A DNA stretch of 6,805 bases. Origin: JBLHUT01 sp047629975. Lineage in GTDB: Bacteria > Pseudomonadota > Alphaproteobacteria > Rhodobacterales > Rhodobacteraceae. Positions 1 to 6,468 of this stretch are shown here, piece by piece (the stretch's first letter is position 1; each line of letters starts with the position of its first letter). Below the pieces are notes generated by a model that did not search any database, was not told the DNA's origin, and saw only the letters and a list, made by a program, of their open reading frames with translations. The stretch is taken from NCBI GenBank assembly GCA_047629975.1, contig JBLHUT010000201.1, forward strand, positions 1 through 6,805, in the 5' to 3' direction. The position numbers and the translations under genes were made by a program.

Positions 1-97
1 CAGAAACTGAAAATGGCCGCGTAAATTCTACGGATGCACCCCGTTAAAAAGGGGGAGATTACCCGAGGACTGTAGGGATTGTTTGGAATGGTGGCTG
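1..97. other. Left flank downstream of blh, no gene recognised
   Basis: This is the sequence after the blh stop codon. I see no convincing coding region; a plus-strand frame open at the window edge ends after eight codons (QKLKMAA then stop) and is too short to judge. A run of four C and a run of five G around an A-rich loop (about 40-57) could form only a 4-bp stem with no following T run on the minus strand, so it is not a credible terminator for the operon. Given the IS remnants on the other flank, this could be the edge of another mobile element, but I recognise no terminal repeat. Confidence 0.4.
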
Positions 98-976
98 CTA
101 CTGGTGAACTGACCTGAACATTGCAGAAAGGATCATGTGCGGAACGGTCAGTGCGGCCAGACCGATAAATACGATTTGCAATGTTGCTGGTTCGAACGCC
201 GAGGTGAAAACTGCAAGCAGAATGGCGCCGAAGGCGGTAATTGCCAAAGTCGCCACAAGGATTGGCAACGCGGCGATCACACCTTGCAGGGGTGTCAGGT
301 CCAGCAGGTCTGCCGTTAGCAGAAAATGGCGGGGAGAGTGTAGCGCACAGAAGTAGATCACAAAGTATATTAGAGGTGGCGTGATCAAGGCTGTCGCAAC
401 CAACAAGGCATATTCTACGGCAACCCACGGTGCACGCCTCAGGTTCACCACCAGACACAAGGCTGACGCGATGATTGCCGCGATAGCGGTCTTGTGCAGC
501 AGGGCTGCAAACAAGGGCGCAGTTGGCTCGGATGTTAGATAACCAAACAATGACGCCACGTCGGACTGAAAAACCAACGCGGGCAAGGCTATGACAGAGA
601 TCCCCAACGGCAGGCTTTGCAACAACCCCAAATCGGCCCGCCAGTCATCCGAAAAATGCAATGCAGAATAGATCAGGAATGCCGCCAAGGCGATGCTTGG
701 TGCGATGACCCACAAAGCAAGCACGGCAATCGCAAGCCCGACATATCCTGCGACGAAAATTGAATGATAGCGTAGGGTGGTCAGTGGCCACAGCACGGTT
801 GCGACCCGGTGATCCAATGCGCCGTGTGGCAGGCCGAGAGCCGCGACCAAAGGCCCAAGTGCAATGATCTGCCATATCAACGGGGGCTGAAAAACAAGCG
901 AAATCCCCAATAAAACCGGGACTATGGCCGCAAACAAAATACGGTGTTGCGCGGCTAGTCGCGGAGTGCGGTTCAT
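98..976 (-). CDS. blh: Beta-carotene 15,15'-dioxygenase, Brp/Blh family
   Basis: This integral membrane enzyme cleaves beta-carotene at the central double bond with O2 to give two retinal molecules, the chromophore of the rhodopsin encoded in the same cluster. The 292-residue protein is largely hydrophobic, with several membrane segments. The four histidines known to bind the catalytic iron in this family are visible: H51 in LPHGALDH, H107 in ALHFSDD, and H213 and H217 in HSPRH. Their spacing (56 residues between the first two, 4 between the last two) matches the family pattern as I recall it. The length is normal and the frame intact. The ATG overlaps the crtY stop codon as ATGA, and an AGGAG lies directly against the ATG, so translation is probably coupled to crtY. 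It is the last gene of the cluster. Identity rests on motifs and context, and cleavage activity is inferred from the family. Confidence 0.95.
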   Translation of the reverse strand: MNRTPRLAAQHRILFAAIVPVLLGISLVFQPPLIWQIIALGPLVAALGLPHGALDHRVATVLWPLTTLRYHSIFVAGYVGLAIAVLALWVIAPSIALAAFLIYSALHFSDDWRADLGLLQSLPLGISVIALPALVFQSDVASLFGYLTSEPTAPLFAALLHKTAIAAIIASALCLVVNLRRAPWVAVEYALLVATALITPPLIYFVIYFCALHSPRHFLLTADLLDLTPLQGVIAALPILVATLAITAFGAILLAVFTSAFEPATLQIVFIGLAALTVPHMILSAMFRSVHQ

Positions 977-2100
977 CTCCTGAACACTTCGCGCAGGAAG
1001 GGCACGGGCGGCAACGACGCCATTACCGACACCCGGTCAATCGGTGCGGTTGATCCCGATAAAAACCGCTCCAACCGGTCAGCGGGCGCATTACGGAACA
1101 GGGCGCTGAACAGGGCTGGTCCCCGGTCGGGACTACGTTGCAACACGCGTAGGAATAAACCGTCCATAAAGCGGGTCATCGGACTGTCCAAGCGTAGATC
1201 AATTTGGTCAGCCCCGCGCAGGATTTGCGCGGCGCAAAGATCAGCCATCAGCTGGATGCGTTGAAAGGCGTAGCCAGTGCTGGGCCGTGCCGCCCCGCCG
1301 CGCAAACCTGCATGGGCAAAGCGGTGGGGGACGATTGGTGCCCCCGGTTGTGGCAAGGCCATCGGGATAAACGCACGTTCCTCGCGCAGCACGTCAAAGG
1401 ATTGTCCACGGGTCAGTCGCGCAATTTCGCTATTCAACCAGTGCCGGTGGTCACTGATGTCGGGCATTTGTGCTCCAAAGGTCGTAACCTCGATCAGTGC
1501 CTCATCACGCGCAAAAGGCAGGATATAGACGAAATCCACCCGGTCTGGACGCGGGGCCGCAAAACACATCATTGGTACGTCATCCGGGTCAAAGGCATCA
1601 AACCCGACCCGGATTTCCTGACCCAGAAACGATTGCCCATAGCCGCTGGTGCGCCCCGTGGGCCGGGTGTCGATCACATAACGGCTGGTCAGTTGACCCG
1701 CACTTGTTTCAACGCGCCAAGGGCCGTCAATGGCAGTTGGTTGTGGGTCGGCCAATACCGATGTGCCAAGGCGCAGGTCTATATTCGGGGCCGCGTCGCA
1801 TATCTGCAACGCCAACCGGTAGAACGCCCCTGATGACACGCTTTCATATCGCAGGTTGTTTGATGTGCGCCGCTCCGTCACACCAACGCTGCTGATGTGC
1901 CATTTTGACCAACTTGCCCGCACACATGCCGCAAACGGATCACTCCGAGTACGAAAAAATGACCAGATGCGGTCATCTTCGTAGACCAGTCGTGGCTCGA
2001 CAACGGTGACGCGTACGCCTGATCCTGCCAGTCGCACGGCAAGGCTCAGGCCCGCGCAACCACCGCCCAAGATCGCGACATCAACGTCAGGCGCGGACAC
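973..2100 (-). CDS. crtY: Lycopene beta-cyclase, CrtY type
   Basis: This flavoprotein cyclises both ends of lycopene to give beta-carotene, the substrate of Blh. The 375-residue protein begins with a dinucleotide-binding motif (AILGGGCAGLSLA, residues 9-21), followed by an acidic residue at the end of the second strand (VVEP, 33-36). Further family landmarks are VIDTRP (142-147), FLGQEIR (158-164), YILPFARDEALIEVT (192-206), the ERAFIPM stretch (241-247), the GGAARPSTGYAF block (268-279), and the C-terminal FMDGLFLRVL (311-320) and LPPVPFLREVF (363-373). The length suits bacterial CrtY; it is not the heterodimeric CrtYc/Yd type. The start codon is GTG, with AGGT at 2107-2110 six bases upstream, and it overlaps the end of crtB by 14 bases. 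Its stop overlaps the blh start by four. No hydroxylase or ketolase gene follows, so beta-carotene is the local end product before cleavage. Confidence 0.95.
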   Translation of the reverse strand: MSAPDVDVAILGGGCAGLSLAVRLAGSGVRVTVVEPRLVYEDDRIWSFFRTRSDPFAACVRASWSKWHISSVGVTERRTSNNLRYESVSSGAFYRLALQICDAAPNIDLRLGTSVLADPQPTAIDGPWRVETSAGQLTSRYVIDTRPTGRTSGYGQSFLGQEIRVGFDAFDPDDVPMMCFAAPRPDRVDFVYILPFARDEALIEVTTFGAQMPDISDHRHWLNSEIARLTRGQSFDVLREERAFIPMALPQPGAPIVPHRFAHAGLRGGAARPSTGYAFQRIQLMADLCAAQILRGADQIDLRLDSPMTRFMDGLFLRVLQRSPDRGPALFSALFRNAPADRLERFLSGSTAPIDRVSVMASLPPVPFLREVFRR

Positions 2101-2938
2101 GGGCGGACCTGTGTTCCAAAGTACGCACTTGCGTCAACTGACCTAGGATGGCGCGCACTGCGAGCGCCGATTTGCGTTTCTTGGTGACGATTGCGCGGCC
2201 CGCGAGTGGTTGGTATCCCCGACGGCGCAATTGCGTTCCGATACCTTGATACATCGCAGCGGCGGACGCCACTGCAAGACGCAGACGCAGTGGGAGAGCA
2301 ACAAGCGCTGATCGTCCCGAGCAGTATAAATCATCTGCGTGGTCGAGTAGATCGGCCATAGCGCCCTCCGTCGCCGCGATAGCTGCTGGGACACCTGCGG
2401 CGATATCCTCAGATGAATGGGGGCACAGCGTAAAGGGTAAATATCGACGGCCAATGCGGGCGTCTTCCACCACATCGCGGCAAATATTTGTCAACTGCAT
2501 TGCCTTGCCAAGATCGGCTGCCTTTTTGTGATGGACGGGGTCAATACCAAAGATTGAGCAGACCATGACCCCCACCGTCCCCGCAACGCCCATACAATAC
2601 GCATCGAGTGCGTTGACGTCGGAGATACAAATGTTGCCTGTGTCGGCGGCCGCAGTGGCAACCAAATGCGAAAAAGCAGCCAAACCCGAAGGTTGGCCTT
2701 GAAACAGGTCGCTGGCCTCTCGTGCAAGGTATCCTTGCGGATCATGCGACCCAAGTTCGTTGTGCAGTTTCTGCAATTGGCGCTGGCCCACTGGTCCGCC
2801 GATCTCGTCTGCGATGTCATCGACCGTTCGGCACAACACATAAAGCCGTGCGATACGCTTGCGGTCATGTCGCGGCAACAAAAGCGTTGCGGGAGCAAAA
2901 CTACGCGCATGGTAGGCCATTATGTCTTCGGGGCTCAT
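2087..2938 (-). CDS. crtB: 15-cis-phytoene synthase
   Basis: This enzyme condenses two geranylgeranyl diphosphate molecules head to head to form phytoene, the first committed step of carotenoid synthesis. The 283-residue protein is a trans-isoprenyl diphosphate synthase (squalene/phytoene synthase family). Both aspartate-rich metal-binding motifs are present: DDIAD at 40-44, preceded by YVLCRTV, and DVVED at 155-159 within NICRDVVEDARIGRRYLP. The YCMGVAGTVGVM helix (114-125), typical of the family, lies between them. The ATG overlaps the crtI stop codon as ATGA, and the 3' end overlaps crtY by 14 bases. The only upstream ribosome-site match is a weak GGA nine bases before the ATG, so coupling to crtI is likely. 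A second in-frame ATG at codon 7 is possible, but the overlap favours the first. I see no damage. Confidence 0.95.
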   Translation of the reverse strand: MSPEDIMAYHARSFAPATLLLPRHDRKRIARLYVLCRTVDDIADEIGGPVGQRQLQKLHNELGSHDPQGYLAREASDLFQGQPSGLAAFSHLVATAAADTGNICISDVNALDAYCMGVAGTVGVMVCSIFGIDPVHHKKAADLGKAMQLTNICRDVVEDARIGRRYLPFTLCPHSSEDIAAGVPAAIAATEGAMADLLDHADDLYCSGRSALVALPLRLRLAVASAAAMYQGIGTQLRRRGYQPLAGRAIVTKKRKSALAVRAILGQLTQVRTLEHRSARVRA

Positions 2939-4443
2939 GTTACGTTTTCCGAAACTGGCACGAGGGTCTCCAAAACCTTCGCTGATGAAACGACCCCCGG
3001 CAGTCCTGCACCGGGGTGGGTGCCAGCACCGACAAAGTATAGATTGCGCACGCCTTCACCACGGTTGTGGAACCTGAACCATGCAGATTGAGTGAAAAAT
3101 GGCGAGAGTGAAAACCCTGCACCATCCACCGAAAGGTAGTCAGTTCTGAAGTCTTCCGGGGTCATCGCAAATTCGGCGGTGATGTGATCGCTCAGCCCAG
3201 GCAGCATCGTGGCATCAAGGGCCGCAACGATACGGTCACGCAGCTTGGGGCCTTCGATCTCCCAGTCTTGCCCACCGCTTAAATTGGGGACGGGGCACAG
3301 CACGTAAAAGCTGTCACATCCATCTGGCGCAAAGCTGGGATCTGTCGCCGTGGGCCGGTGAATGTATAGCGAAAAATCGTCGGCGAGTTTCTTGTTATCG
3401 AAAATATCGCGCAGTAGGCTTTTGTAGCGTTCACCAAACCAAACCGTGTGGTGCGCAACGTCTGGCCAGGTCTTGGTCGCACCGAAATACATCACGTAAA
3501 GCCCCATCGACAATCTGGACTTTTTTGACCGCATCTTGGCCAGTTTTGTGATTTGAGTTTGCGGAAGCATGTTCCGGTACACATGAACTGGATCCATGTT
3601 TGACACGACGACATCGGCGTCAAGATATTCACCATTTTCCAGAATGACGCCTGTGGCATGCCCGTTGTCGACCTTGATTTGGACGATGGTCGTATTGAGG
3701 GACATCTTGATGCCTTCTTCAGTCATCAGCCGTTCAAACGCATCAACAAGCGCGCCGGTGCCGCCCATGGCGAACCAGACGCCGTGTTCACGTTCGAGAT
3801 GATTAATCATCCCGTAGATGGCAGTTGTCGAAAACGGGTTACCGCCCAGCAGAAGCGGTTGTATCGAAAACGCGCGGCGCAGCTTGTCGTGTTTGAGGTG
3901 GCGCGACACCATGGACCATACGCTTTCAAATGAGCGGAGCCGCAACAGCTCTGGGATCTGTTTGGTCATGAAGGCCGGCGAGTGGAAAGGCATATCCGAA
4001 AGCTTCGCAAAGCCGACATCATAAATTTTCTTGGACCAAGCCGCCATGCGGCGGTAGCCTGCGACCTCACCCGGTGAAATGCGCTCGATCTCAGCCTCGG
4101 TTGCGGCATCCGTAGGGCCGTAATCGAACGTATCGCCATCGTGATACCAAAATCGGTACCAAGGGTCGGGCTGAACCATGGTTACGTAGTCCGACATCTT
4201 CTTGCCAAACAGCCCGAACAATTCCTCGAACAGATGCGGTGCCGTCAGAACTGTTGGCCCTGCGTCGTGACGAAAACCGTCTTTTTCAAAAACCTGACCC
4301 CGTCCCCCAAGACGGGCACACCGGTCAATAAGATGGACATCATAGCCTTTGGCACGCATCCGCAGAGCGGCGGCAATACCGCCAAAGCCGGCACCAGCCA
4401 CGATCGCTGATTGCCGGACCGGAAAAGTTGTATCACGTGGCAT
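2935..4443 (-). CDS. crtI: Phytoene desaturase (lycopene-forming), CrtI
   Basis: This FAD-dependent desaturase and isomerase converts 15-cis-phytoene to all-trans lycopene by four desaturations in the usual bacterial type. The number of steps is inferred from the downstream CrtY, not read from the sequence. From the ATG at 4443 the protein has 502 residues, a normal length. The N-terminal FAD-binding region shows AIVAGAGFGGIAAAL (13-27), an acidic strand end (HLIDR), and the RLGGRGQVF and GFRHDAGPTV blocks. The C terminus carries the diagnostic YFVGAGTHPGAGLPGVVSS stretch (about 469-487). A longer reading would begin at a TTG at 4449, but AGGGA at 4451-4455 lies seven bases before the ATG and only two before the TTG, so I place the start at the ATG. 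The gene overlaps crtE by 11 bases and crtB by 4. Confidence 0.95.
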   Translation of the reverse strand: MPRDTTFPVRQSAIVAGAGFGGIAAALRMRAKGYDVHLIDRCARLGGRGQVFEKDGFRHDAGPTVLTAPHLFEELFGLFGKKMSDYVTMVQPDPWYRFWYHDGDTFDYGPTDAATEAEIERISPGEVAGYRRMAAWSKKIYDVGFAKLSDMPFHSPAFMTKQIPELLRLRSFESVWSMVSRHLKHDKLRRAFSIQPLLLGGNPFSTTAIYGMINHLEREHGVWFAMGGTGALVDAFERLMTEEGIKMSLNTTIVQIKVDNGHATGVILENGEYLDADVVVSNMDPVHVYRNMLPQTQITKLAKMRSKKSRLSMGLYVMYFGATKTWPDVAHHTVWFGERYKSLLRDIFDNKKLADDFSLYIHRPTATDPSFAPDGCDSFYVLCPVPNLSGGQDWEIEGPKLRDRIVAALDATMLPGLSDHITAEFAMTPEDFRTDYLSVDGAGFSLSPFFTQSAWFRFHNRGEGVRNLYFVGAGTHPGAGLPGVVSSAKVLETLVPVSENVT

Positions 4444-5293
4444 GGACAATTCCCTTCAGTTGAGCCTCAAGGCGGTCAGCAAGGCGTAGAAAAGAAGCGC
4501 CCACGTTGCTTGGCAGTTTACGGGCGTCCTGCCGTGCCGCGTCCAATGACGCATGCGCCCGATAACGGGCGAGGGTTTGTGAGTGTGCTGGCGTGTGGCC
4601 AGAGGCCTCAAGCGAGAGGCAAATATTCGTAGCTCCGTTTGCCAGATCGTCTGCACGGTCCGCGATGTCATCAAGGGTCTGGTAGGCAATGGCCAATCCG
4701 CGTGCAGCGCGTTCGGCAATATCGTGTCCCGGTGCTTCGGCCGCGATCAACGCCAAGCGGATCGGCAAGGCCAGCAGGGGACCGGATTTGTTCGCTGCAA
4801 CGTTTGTGCAGTCTTCGGGTGTTGGTATTCCAGTGCGGCAATCTTCGGTCTGGCCCGCTATCGTGACCGCAATGGCATGATGCATTATGCCCAAAGCGCG
4901 CGCAGGTTGTGGGTGATTTGCAATTGTAGCGTAGGCAGCTGAAATCAACAGATCGCCTGTCGAGATTGCTATGTCATTGCCGTACTTTGACCAGACGGTA
5001 GCTGCGCCGCGGCGCATATCATCACCGTCTTGAAGATCATCGTGCACCAACGAAGCGTTGTGCAACAGTTCGGGTGCGGCAGCGCAAGCGACGCAAGCCT
5101 GCGCCGAAAGGTTCAGCGCGGCGGCAGCCTCAAGGCCCAGTTGCGCGCGAACCCGTGCCCCTCCTGCAGACAGATGATACATTGCTGCATCCGTCACACG
5201 TGATGGCATGGATGCCACGAGGCGATTGATCTCTGTGTCCACGTCACTGAGTGACACAGCCGAACGATATTTTGCATCGAACATCGAGAACAT
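4433..5293 (-). CDS. crtE: Polyprenyl diphosphate synthase, probable geranylgeranyl diphosphate synthase
   Basis: This enzyme probably extends allylic diphosphates with isopentenyl diphosphate to C20 geranylgeranyl diphosphate for CrtB. The 286-residue protein has the first aspartate-rich motif as DDLQD (85-89) followed by GDDMRRG, a KSG loop (169-171), AGQTED (146-151), and the second motif YQTLDDIAD (204-212). Small residues (A80, S81) four and five places before the first motif are compatible with a C20 product. It departs from standard CrtE in two ways. The first motif is the short DDxxD form, without the two-residue insertion common in bacterial enzymes, and the usual GGKRxRP substrate motif reads GGARVRA (44-50), losing the lysine. 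An in-frame ATG at 5284 (codon 4) is an alternative start; neither has a clear ribosome site. The gene lies 20 bases after a strong terminator hairpin and overlaps crtI by 11 bases. Confidence 0.88.
   Translation of the reverse strand: MFSMFDAKYRSAVSLSDVDTEINRLVASMPSRVTDAAMYHLSAGGARVRAQLGLEAAAALNLSAQACVACAAAPELLHNASLVHDDLQDGDDMRRGAATVWSKYGNDIAISTGDLLISAAYATIANHPQPARALGIMHHAIAVTIAGQTEDCRTGIPTPEDCTNVAANKSGPLLALPIRLALIAAEAPGHDIAERAARGLAIAYQTLDDIADRADDLANGATNICLSLEASGHTPAHSQTLARYRAHASLDAARQDARKLPSNVGASFLRLADRLEAQLKGIVHAT
4451..4455 (-). promoter_or_regulatory. Ribosome binding site that sets the crtI start
   Basis: The minus strand reads AGGGA, seven bases from the ATG at 4443 and only two from the in-frame TTG at 4449. 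The normal spacing to the ATG argues for the shorter reading of CrtI. The site lies within the last codons of crtE. Confidence 0.6.
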
Positions 5294-5299
5294 CCAATC

Positions 5300-5340
5300 T
5301 GGTCAAGAAAGATGACCGCCCTCGAAGCGCGAGGGCGGTC
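5300..5340 (-). terminator. Rho-independent terminator between rhodopsin and crtE
   Basis: GACCGCCCTCG (5314-5324) and CGAGGGCGGTC (5330-5340) are perfect reverse complements: an 11-bp GC-rich stem with a 5-base loop. On the minus strand the stem is followed by ATCTTTCTT, a T-rich but interrupted tail. It begins ten bases after the rhodopsin stop codon and ends just before crtE. A full terminator here would leave crtE without an obvious promoter, so it more likely acts as a partial terminator that keeps rhodopsin mRNA above carotenoid-gene mRNA. The stem would also protect the 3' end of the rhodopsin message. Confidence 0.8.
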
Positions 5341-5350
5341 TGGACTGTTC

Positions 5351-6121
5351 CTAAGCAGGGACAGACTGGTCTTTTTGGTGCTCGGGGGCTTCGCTTTTGC
5401 GCATTGCAATCAGGAAGATGAGAACGCCAAAGCCGGCTTTCGCGATGATGTCGGCAATTGTGTAGCCAACCTCGACGACAACTGTCGCTGTCGCACCTTC
5501 AAGCCCGATAGCGCCTGCAAAGTAGACGACGGGGTAAAAGCACCAGCTGGCGACGGTCACATTACGCGCAGTCCTGACGAGACCACGTGCATTTTCCGGC
5601 TGGCTTTCGATTGCCTCGCCCAGACCGACATACAATTCGTACACGATCCACAAGAACGGAACCATCGACAAGAGGCCAAAAATCCAGCGAACGCTGTTTG
5701 AGTCCGACACTTCGCCGGGATAACCCAAGGCGACCATGACCAGTGCCAAAAGGCCAAGACGCGTTGCACGTGACACTGTCTCGGATCTGGTTAGGCTCAT
5801 TACCAAGATAAGCTCGACCAAAAGAAGCGGCACAGTCAAAAGCCAGTCGACGTAGCGATAAGCAGAATTAAAGGCCGTTTCACTGGCGGCGTACGCACCA
5901 TCCACCAGTACATATGCCTCGTCCCAGCTTTGCCCGATGCGGTAGTAGTGGTAGGCCGCGATAAAAGTAACTAGACCGGTCACCACCAAAGCGGTTTTGT
6001 ATTGCGGTTTAACCTGACCGATACCCAGCCAGAAAAAGAGTGTTGCGGCTGCCAGTGTGGCAAATCCGAACGAGAAGGCGTTATATATCAGGTCGTACTG
6101 ACCAATCGATAGAGTTTCCAT
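5351..6121 (-). CDS. Light-driven proton-pumping rhodopsin, xanthorhodopsin-like
   Basis: This seven-helix membrane protein uses light and retinal to export protons from the cytoplasm. The 256-residue product has seven hydrophobic segments, at roughly 10-34, 41-62, 88-108, 117-137, 143-167, 185-207 and 213-240. Retinal would bind K228 in helix G, with D224 as the second counter-ion aspartate. Helix C reads RYVDWLLTVPLLLVE and gives D92 (proton acceptor), T96 and E103 (proton donor), the DTE pattern of proteobacterial proton pumps rather than the NDQ of sodium pumps. H58 in helix B matches the histidine that pairs with the acceptor aspartate. L100 is at the tuning position where leucine means green absorption. 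In helix E, G149 aligns with the glycine that opens the carotenoid antenna pocket in xanthorhodopsin, and GYPGEV precedes it as in that group. There is no signal peptide. The ATG has AGGAG six bases upstream. Confidence 0.95.
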   Translation of the reverse strand: METLSIGQYDLIYNAFSFGFATLAAATLFFWLGIGQVKPQYKTALVVTGLVTFIAAYHYYRIGQSWDEAYVLVDGAYAASETAFNSAYRYVDWLLTVPLLLVELILVMSLTRSETVSRATRLGLLALVMVALGYPGEVSDSNSVRWIFGLLSMVPFLWIVYELYVGLGEAIESQPENARGLVRTARNVTVASWCFYPVVYFAGAIGLEGATATVVVEVGYTIADIIAKAGFGVLIFLIAMRKSEAPEHQKDQSVPA

Positions 6122-6127
6122 GTTGTA

Positions 6128-6132
6128 CTCCT
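6128..6132 (-). promoter_or_regulatory. Ribosome binding site of the rhodopsin gene
   Basis: AGGAG on the minus strand lies six bases before the ATG at 6121. It is the best-formed site in the cluster, which fits high translation of the pump relative to the enzymes. Confidence 0.8.
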
Positions 6133-6191
6133 GTCTTCAACAGAAGCTTCAGGTAGATCGTCAGAATTGTATTCAATGGCATACCTCGCCG

Positions 6192-6220
6192 ATAATATGC
6201 CGCATCTCTATCAATGGCGG
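6192..6220 (-). promoter_or_regulatory. Weak candidate promoter for the rhodopsin operon
   Basis: On the minus strand TATTAT (plus 6192-6197) matches five of six bases of a -10 box. A spacing of 17 bases leads to CCGCCA (plus 6215-6220), which matches only three of six bases of the -35 consensus. It would give a leader of roughly 60-70 bases before the ATG. The poor -35 box could mean activator dependence or an alternative sigma factor, or that the promoter is elsewhere in the AT-rich upstream region. Confidence 0.25.
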
Positions 6221-6239
6221 AGGCAATTTTTCCGTAAAA

Positions 6240-6255
6240 TTTCAATGTATTGAAA
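6240..6255. promoter_or_regulatory. Perfect 16-bp dyad, candidate operator
   Basis: TTTCAAT-GT-ATTGAAA is a perfect inverted repeat with 7-bp arms, lying about 120 bases upstream of the rhodopsin start and about 20 bases beyond the weak -35 candidate. Size and symmetry suit a dimeric regulator. It does not match the TGT-N12-ACA site of PpsR/CrtJ or the TTGAT-N4-ATCAA site of FnrL, so I cannot name the protein. AT-rich sequence can give such dyads by chance. Confidence 0.35.
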
Positions 6256-6280
6256 GTTTTTTTGCGACTTCAGGCGTAAA

Positions 6281-6297
6281 GTGCGTCCGGAGCGCAC
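6281..6297. repeat. Short dyad GTGCG-N7-CGCAC
   Basis: Five-base perfect arms around a 7-base centre that itself contains TCCGGA. The palindrome CACATGTG (6295-6302) overlaps its right arm and ACATGT (6303-6308) follows directly. This could be a regulator site upstream of the rhodopsin or chance; no family is recognised. Confidence 0.25.
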
Positions 6298-6371
6298 ATG
6301 TGACATGTTTGACCGAGGCCTCGACTTTCTTGGAAGGATAGTTTGCAGGTAAACCACCGGACTTTTGGCTA

Positions 6372-6411
6372 CGAAAATCACAACTGATAAACGGCTTTTT
6401 CCGCGAAAATC
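6372..6411. repeat. Direct repeat CGAAAATC, 32-base period
   Basis: CGAAAATC occurs at 6372-6379 and 6404-6411. The similarity continues into the next bases (ACAACTGA in the first copy, GACAAGTTGA in the second, one base longer). The starts are 32 bases apart, about three DNA turns, so two proteins bound there would face the same side. Function unknown. Confidence 0.3.
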
Positions 6412-6468
6412 GACAAGTTGAGCTTTTTTCTCTCCTAATACCGGTCGACCTAGGTTCAGGTTCCAAGT

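Larger units (their letters stand above)
6122..6468. other. Rhodopsin upstream intergenic region
   Basis: About 350 bases between the rhodopsin start and the IS5-family terminal repeat. No credible gene is present: the open frames on both strands are short, and the longer ones run across the IS boundary. The part near the gene (about 6170-6270) is clearly more AT-rich than the operon. It holds a perfect dyad (6240-6255), a second dyad (6281-6297), CACATGTG followed by ACATGT (6295-6308), a direct repeat of CGAAAATC (6372 and 6404) and overlapping short palindromes (6440-6455). These are candidate control sites for the operon, but part of the region may be unrelated sequence brought in with the insertion elements. 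Confidence 0.6.

Noticed and set aside
34..60. Possible operon terminator after blh
   Set aside because: Only a 4-bp C/G stem with an A-rich loop can form, and no T run follows on the minus strand.
1204..1833. Plus-strand open frame of 209 codons opposite crtY
   Set aside because: It lies wholly antisense to a gene with clear family motifs, resembles no known protein and has no ribosome site of note; long antisense frames are common in GC-rich coding DNA.
5312..5701. Plus-strand frame of 129 codons opposite the rhodopsin 3' half
   Set aside because: Its start lies in the terminator hairpin and it is antisense to the rhodopsin; no protein family is recognisable.
6240..6302. PpsR/CrtJ or FnrL binding site controlling the operon
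   Set aside because: The nearest match, TGT-N12-CAC on the minus strand in the GTGCG dyad, fails the second half-site (ACA expected), and no TTGAT-N4-ATCAA is present.
6122..6468. tRNA, CRISPR array or riboswitch in the long intergenic region
   Set aside because: No cloverleaf, no regularly spaced repeat array (only two copies of one 8-base repeat) and no known riboswitch core could be found by eye.
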